From positions 7,688,001 through 7,752,000 of the forward strand of contig NZ_CP107928.1 in the NCBI RefSeq assembly GCF_036030735.1: DNA of 64,000 bases. Direction: 5' to 3'. Position numbers and translations under genes: made by a program. The DNA is from Streptomyces sp. NBC_00425 (lineage in GTDB: Bacteria; Actinomycetota; Actinomycetes; Streptomycetales; Streptomycetaceae). Below the pieces are notes generated by a model. The model made no database searches and was not told where the DNA came from. It saw only the letters and a list, made by a program, of their open reading frames with translations. This document shows, one piece after another, positions 61,760 to 64,000 of this stretch; the stretch's first letter is position 1, and every line of letters begins with the position of its first letter.

Positions 61760-61787
61760 GCCCCCGACCGCTGAGGCGGCCGGGGGC
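61760..61787. terminator. Terminator between zinc-ribbon gene and tRNA cluster
   Basis: Stem GCCCCCG (61760-61766) / CGGGGGC (61781-61787), extended inside by CCGC/GCGG across a mismatch. Useful for both directions. Confidence 0.75.
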
Positions 61788-61797
61788 GCTCGGTGTG

Positions 61798-61869
61798 TGG
61801 ACGATACTGGGATTGAACCAGTGACCTCTTCCGTGTCAGGGAAGCGCTCTCCCGCTGAGCTAATCGTCC
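61798..61869 (-). tRNA. tRNA-Val (GAC)
   Basis: Full cloverleaf read on the minus strand: acceptor GGACGAT/ATCGTCC, D-stem GCTC/GAGC, anticodon stem CTTCC/GGAAG with loop CTGACAC (anticodon GAC), T-arm ACTGG/CCAGT with TTCAATC. CCA is not encoded. Distal gene of the cluster. Confidence 0.97.
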
Positions 61870-61902
61870 TCGGGACCACGATCCGCAGACCGTGACACTG
61901 CG

Positions 61903-61974
61903 TGCGCGATACTGGGATTGAACCAGTGACCTCTTCCGTGTCAGGGAAGCGCTCTCCCGCTGAGCTAATCGCGC
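61903..61974 (-). tRNA. tRNA-Val (GAC), variant acceptor stem
   Basis: The body (57 bases) is identical to the other two Val genes, but the acceptor stem is GCGCGAT/ATCGCGC instead of GGACGAT/ATCGTCC: coordinated changes that keep pairing. Anticodon GAC. Confidence 0.97.
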
Positions 61975-62000
61975 GGGTAAGGATCTTCGAGCAGATCCAG

Positions 62001-62072
62001 TGGACGATACTGGGATTGAACCAGTGACCTCTTCCGTGTCAGGGAAGCGCTCTCCCGCTGAGCTAATCGTCC
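62001..62072 (-). tRNA. tRNA-Val (GAC)
   Basis: Identical in sequence to the gene at 61798-61869. Anticodon GAC, CCA not encoded. Confidence 0.97.
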
Positions 62073-62076
62073 TTGG

Positions 62077-62147
62077 AGGTGGAGACGGGATTTGAACCCG
62101 TGTAGACGGCTTTGCAGGCCGTTGCCTCGCCTCTCGGCCACTCCACC
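62077..62147 (-). tRNA. tRNA-Cys (GCA)
   Basis: Acceptor GGTGGAG/CTCCACC, anticodon loop CTGCAAA (GCA), short variable loop. Followed directly by CCA (62076-62074), so the end is genome-encoded, unlike its neighbours. Only 4 bases from the next tRNA-Val. Confidence 0.96.
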
Positions 62148-62185
62148 AGGAGTGTAGGGGGCCGGGAAGACCCCTTCTTCCTTCG

Positions 62186-62258
62186 AGCGGACGACGAGGC
62201 TCGAACTCGCGACCTCAACCTTGGCAAGGTTGCGCTCTACCAACTGAGCTACGTCCGC
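62186..62258 (-). tRNA. tRNA-Gly (GCC)
   Basis: Acceptor GCGGACG/CGTCCGC, D-loop AGTTGGTA, anticodon loop TTGCCAA (GCC). First gene of the cluster; transcription runs Gly, Cys, Val, Val, Val. Confidence 0.97.
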
Positions 62259-62299
62259 TTGTCGTTTCGTTCCGCTCTCGCGGCCCGGCGACGAGTTGA

Positions 62300-62327
62300 A
62301 CTCTAGCGGATTCCCGGGCCAGTACAA
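62300..62327 (-). promoter_or_regulatory. Promoter of the tRNA cluster
   Basis: On the minus strand -35 TTGTAC (62327-62322), 16-base spacer, -10 TAGAGT (62305-62300), about 40 bases before tRNA-Gly. Confidence 0.6.
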
Positions 62328-62450
62328 AAACGCGTTTGTGCAGCGTGCTGCGCTGCGCTCACGCGCGCACCAGGTCAGCGCCCCCCGGAGGCCGTGACCT
62401 GCGGAACACGGGAGGACGGTCTCCGAAGCGCTCGACCTACACTCGACCAT

Positions 62451-63515
62451 GTGCTCGACCTCCCTCCGCTCGCCCGATTCGGCAGCCGCCTCGCCACCGG
62501 TCTCCTCGATGTGACCAGCGATCCCGCCGCCCTCGACGGCACCGGCTTCTGGGCCGTCTGCGCGGACTTCGAGGGCCGTCTGGTCTGCGCCCGCTTCGCC
62601 GACGTACGCGAGGAGCCGGTCCCCGCCCCCGTGCCGGGGGCCTGGCGGGGACCCGCGGCCGGTGACTGGACGTCCTCCCTCGATCATGCCGCGTACACGG
62701 CGGGAGTGCGCCGGATCCGGGAGCACATCGCGGCCGGCGAGGTGTACCAGGCCAACCTGTGCCGGGTGCTGACCGCGCCCGTGGCGCCCGAGGCCGACGT
62801 GGACGCGCTGACCGGCCTGCTGGCCCGGGGCAACCCCGCACCGTATGCAGGAACGATTCGCCTGCCCGCGCACGGTGTGGAGACGGCCACCGCGTCACCC
62901 GAGCTCTTCCTGCGCCGCGCCGGCCGGACGGTCGAGTCCGGGCCCATCAAGGGCACCGGCCGCACCGAGGCGGACCTCCGCACCAAGGACTACGCCGAGA
63001 ACGTGATGATCGTGGACCTCGTCCGCAACGATCTGGGACGGGTCTGCGCCACCGGCACCGTGACCGTCCCCGACCTGTGCGCCGTCGAGAAGCATCCCGG
63101 TCTGGTCCACCTCGTCTCCACGGTCCGCGGCGAGCTGCGCGCGGGCGCCGGCTGGCCCGAGCTGCTGGACGGCGCCTTCCCGCCGGGCTCGGTCACCGGC
63201 GCCCCCAAGGCCAGCGCGCTCGGGATCATCGACGCGCTGGAGACGGCGCCGCGCGGTCCGTACTGCGGCGGCATCGGCTGGGTCGACGCCGACCGGGGCA
63301 CGGGTGAGCTGGCCGTCGGCATCCGCACCTTCTGGATCGACCGGGCCGCCGACAGCGCGGCCGTGCTGCGCTTCGGCACCGGCGCGGGCATCACCTGGGG
63401 CTCCGATCCCGAGGCCGAGTGGGAGGAGACCGAGCTGAAGGCATCCCGGCTGCTCGCGGTAGCGTCGGGTGCGTACGAGGTCACGGGAGCGTACGAGGCC
63501 GAGGAGAGGAACTGA
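62451..63515 (+). CDS. pabB: Aminodeoxychorismate synthase component I / chorismate-binding protein
   Basis: 354 residues covering the chorismate-binding domain: GEVYQANLCRVL, ATASPELFLRRAGRTVESGPIKGTGR, MIVDLVRNDLGRVC, LLDGAFPPGSVTGAPKASAL, GRTGELAVGIRTF-like DADRGTGELAVGIRTFW. It aminates chorismate for folate; it lacks the longer N-terminal domain of E. coli PabB. GTG at 62451 with -10 TACACT (62438-62443) seven bases before suggests a leaderless mRNA. Next gene pabC starts one base after the stop. Confidence 0.92.
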   Translation: MLDLPPLARFGSRLATGLLDVTSDPAALDGTGFWAVCADFEGRLVCARFADVREEPVPAPVPGAWRGPAAGDWTSSLDHAAYTAGVRRIREHIAAGEVYQANLCRVLTAPVAPEADVDALTGLLARGNPAPYAGTIRLPAHGVETATASPELFLRRAGRTVESGPIKGTGRTEADLRTKDYAENVMIVDLVRNDLGRVCATGTVTVPDLCAVEKHPGLVHLVSTVRGELRAGAGWPELLDGAFPPGSVTGAPKASALGIIDALETAPRGPYCGGIGWVDADRGTGELAVGIRTFWIDRAADSAAVLRFGTGAGITWGSDPEAEWEETELKASRLLAVASGAYEVTGAYEAEERN

Positions 63516-63516
63516 C

Positions 63517-64000
63517 GTGAAGATCTGGCTCGACGGCGGGCTGCAGGACGGCGAGACCGCCCGCGTCTCCGTCTTCGACCACGGACTGACCGTGGGCGAC
63601 GGCGTCTTCGAGACGGTGAAGGCGATGCACGGGGAGACCTTCGCGCTCACCCGGCACCTCGACCGGCTCACCCGCTCCGCACGCGGCCTCGGCCTGCCCG
63701 ACCCGGACCAGGACGAGATCCGCCGCGCCTGCGCCGCCGTCCTCGAGGCCGACCCGATGCCGCTCGGCAGGCTGCGCATCACCTACACCGGCGGCCACGG
63801 CCCCCTCGGCTCCGACCGCGGGGACCAGGGCCCCACGCTGGTCGTCGCGCTCGGCGGGACGACCCGGCGCGCCGACTCCACGGCCGTCGTCACCGTCCCG
63901 TGGACCCGTAACGAACGCGGGGCGCTCACCGGCCTCAAGACGACCTCGTACGCCGAGAACGTCGTCGCGCTGGCCCGGGCCCACGAGCAGGGCGCCACCG
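63517..64000 (+). CDS. pabC: Aminodeoxychorismate lyase / class IV aminotransferase (3' end outside window)
   Basis: 161 residues visible: MKIWLDGGLQDGETARVSVF, DHGLTVGDGVFETVKAMHGE, LTRHLDRLTRSARGLGLP, LRITYTGGHGPLGSDRG and LTGLKTTSYAENVVALARA, all typical of the fold-type IV PLP family. It would release p-aminobenzoate and pyruvate from the PabB product. The PLP lysine is the one in GLKTTSYAENV. GTG start, one base after pabB stop; GAGGAGAGGA upstream. Continues past the right edge. Confidence 0.92.
   Translation, partial: MKIWLDGGLQDGETARVSVFDHGLTVGDGVFETVKAMHGETFALTRHLDRLTRSARGLGLPDPDQDEIRRACAAVLEADPMPLGRLRITYTGGHGPLGSDRGDQGPTLVVALGGTTRRADSTAVVTVPWTRNERGALTGLKTTSYAENVVALARAHEQGAT

Overview
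The window is a stretch of actinobacterial chromosome, almost certainly Streptomyces. The base composition is very GC-rich, codons end in G or C, many starts are GTG, several promoters look leaderless, Tat signals are frequent, and the gene order infC-rpmI-rplT / pheST / argCJBDR / argH / metNIQ / cob is the one I recall from Streptomyces genomes (from memory, not searched). There is no insertion sequence, prophage, CRISPR array or resistance island. This is core chromosome with accessory genes between conserved operons.

Left part (1-15 kb): a proline-rich membrane protein cut by the window edge and translationally coupled to a mycosin-type subtilase; a beta-lactamase-fold protein; an SseB protein; DUF1844. 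The translation block follows: an infC leader with a terminator, infC starting on a rare AUC codon, rpmI, rplT, an rRNA methylase, an orphan PAS histidine kinase, pheS-pheT, an NsdA-like TPR regulator and a Nudix hydrolase.

Middle (15-46 kb): 3-hydroxyacyl-CoA dehydrogenase, a GHL10 hydrolase, a MocR regulator and EamA transporter whose start codons overlap head to head, a histidine-phosphatase-fold protein without its catalytic histidines, a secreted GH51 arabinofuranosidase, the arginine operon with readable ArgR operators (argCJBDR, and argH 6 kb away), and between them a flavin electron-transfer cassette: membrane haem/FAD reductase, a protein with three FMN-binding domains, and the flavinylating enzyme ApbE. 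Next to it lies a secreted two-repeat protein with an Asn/Gly/Ala spacer. Then come an aldo-keto reductase, a TetR/MFS efflux pair, PlsC, a secreted GDPD, a small sigma factor, a GNAT and two small membrane proteins.

Right part (46-64 kb): metNIQ preceded by a short ORF ending in alternating Cys/Met codons (candidate leader peptide), cobL, a giant BluB-CobT fusion with about 840 disordered residues in front, cysG, a TrmH methylase, a Ser/Thr kinase, a 64-residue membrane protein, a phosphotransferase, a zinc-ribbon protein, a five-gene tRNA cluster (Gly, Cys, Val x3) and pabB-pabC, the last running off the window. Shared themes are methionine/cobalamin/sirohaem supply (metNIQ, cobL, bluB-cobT, cysG), arginine supply, and translation.
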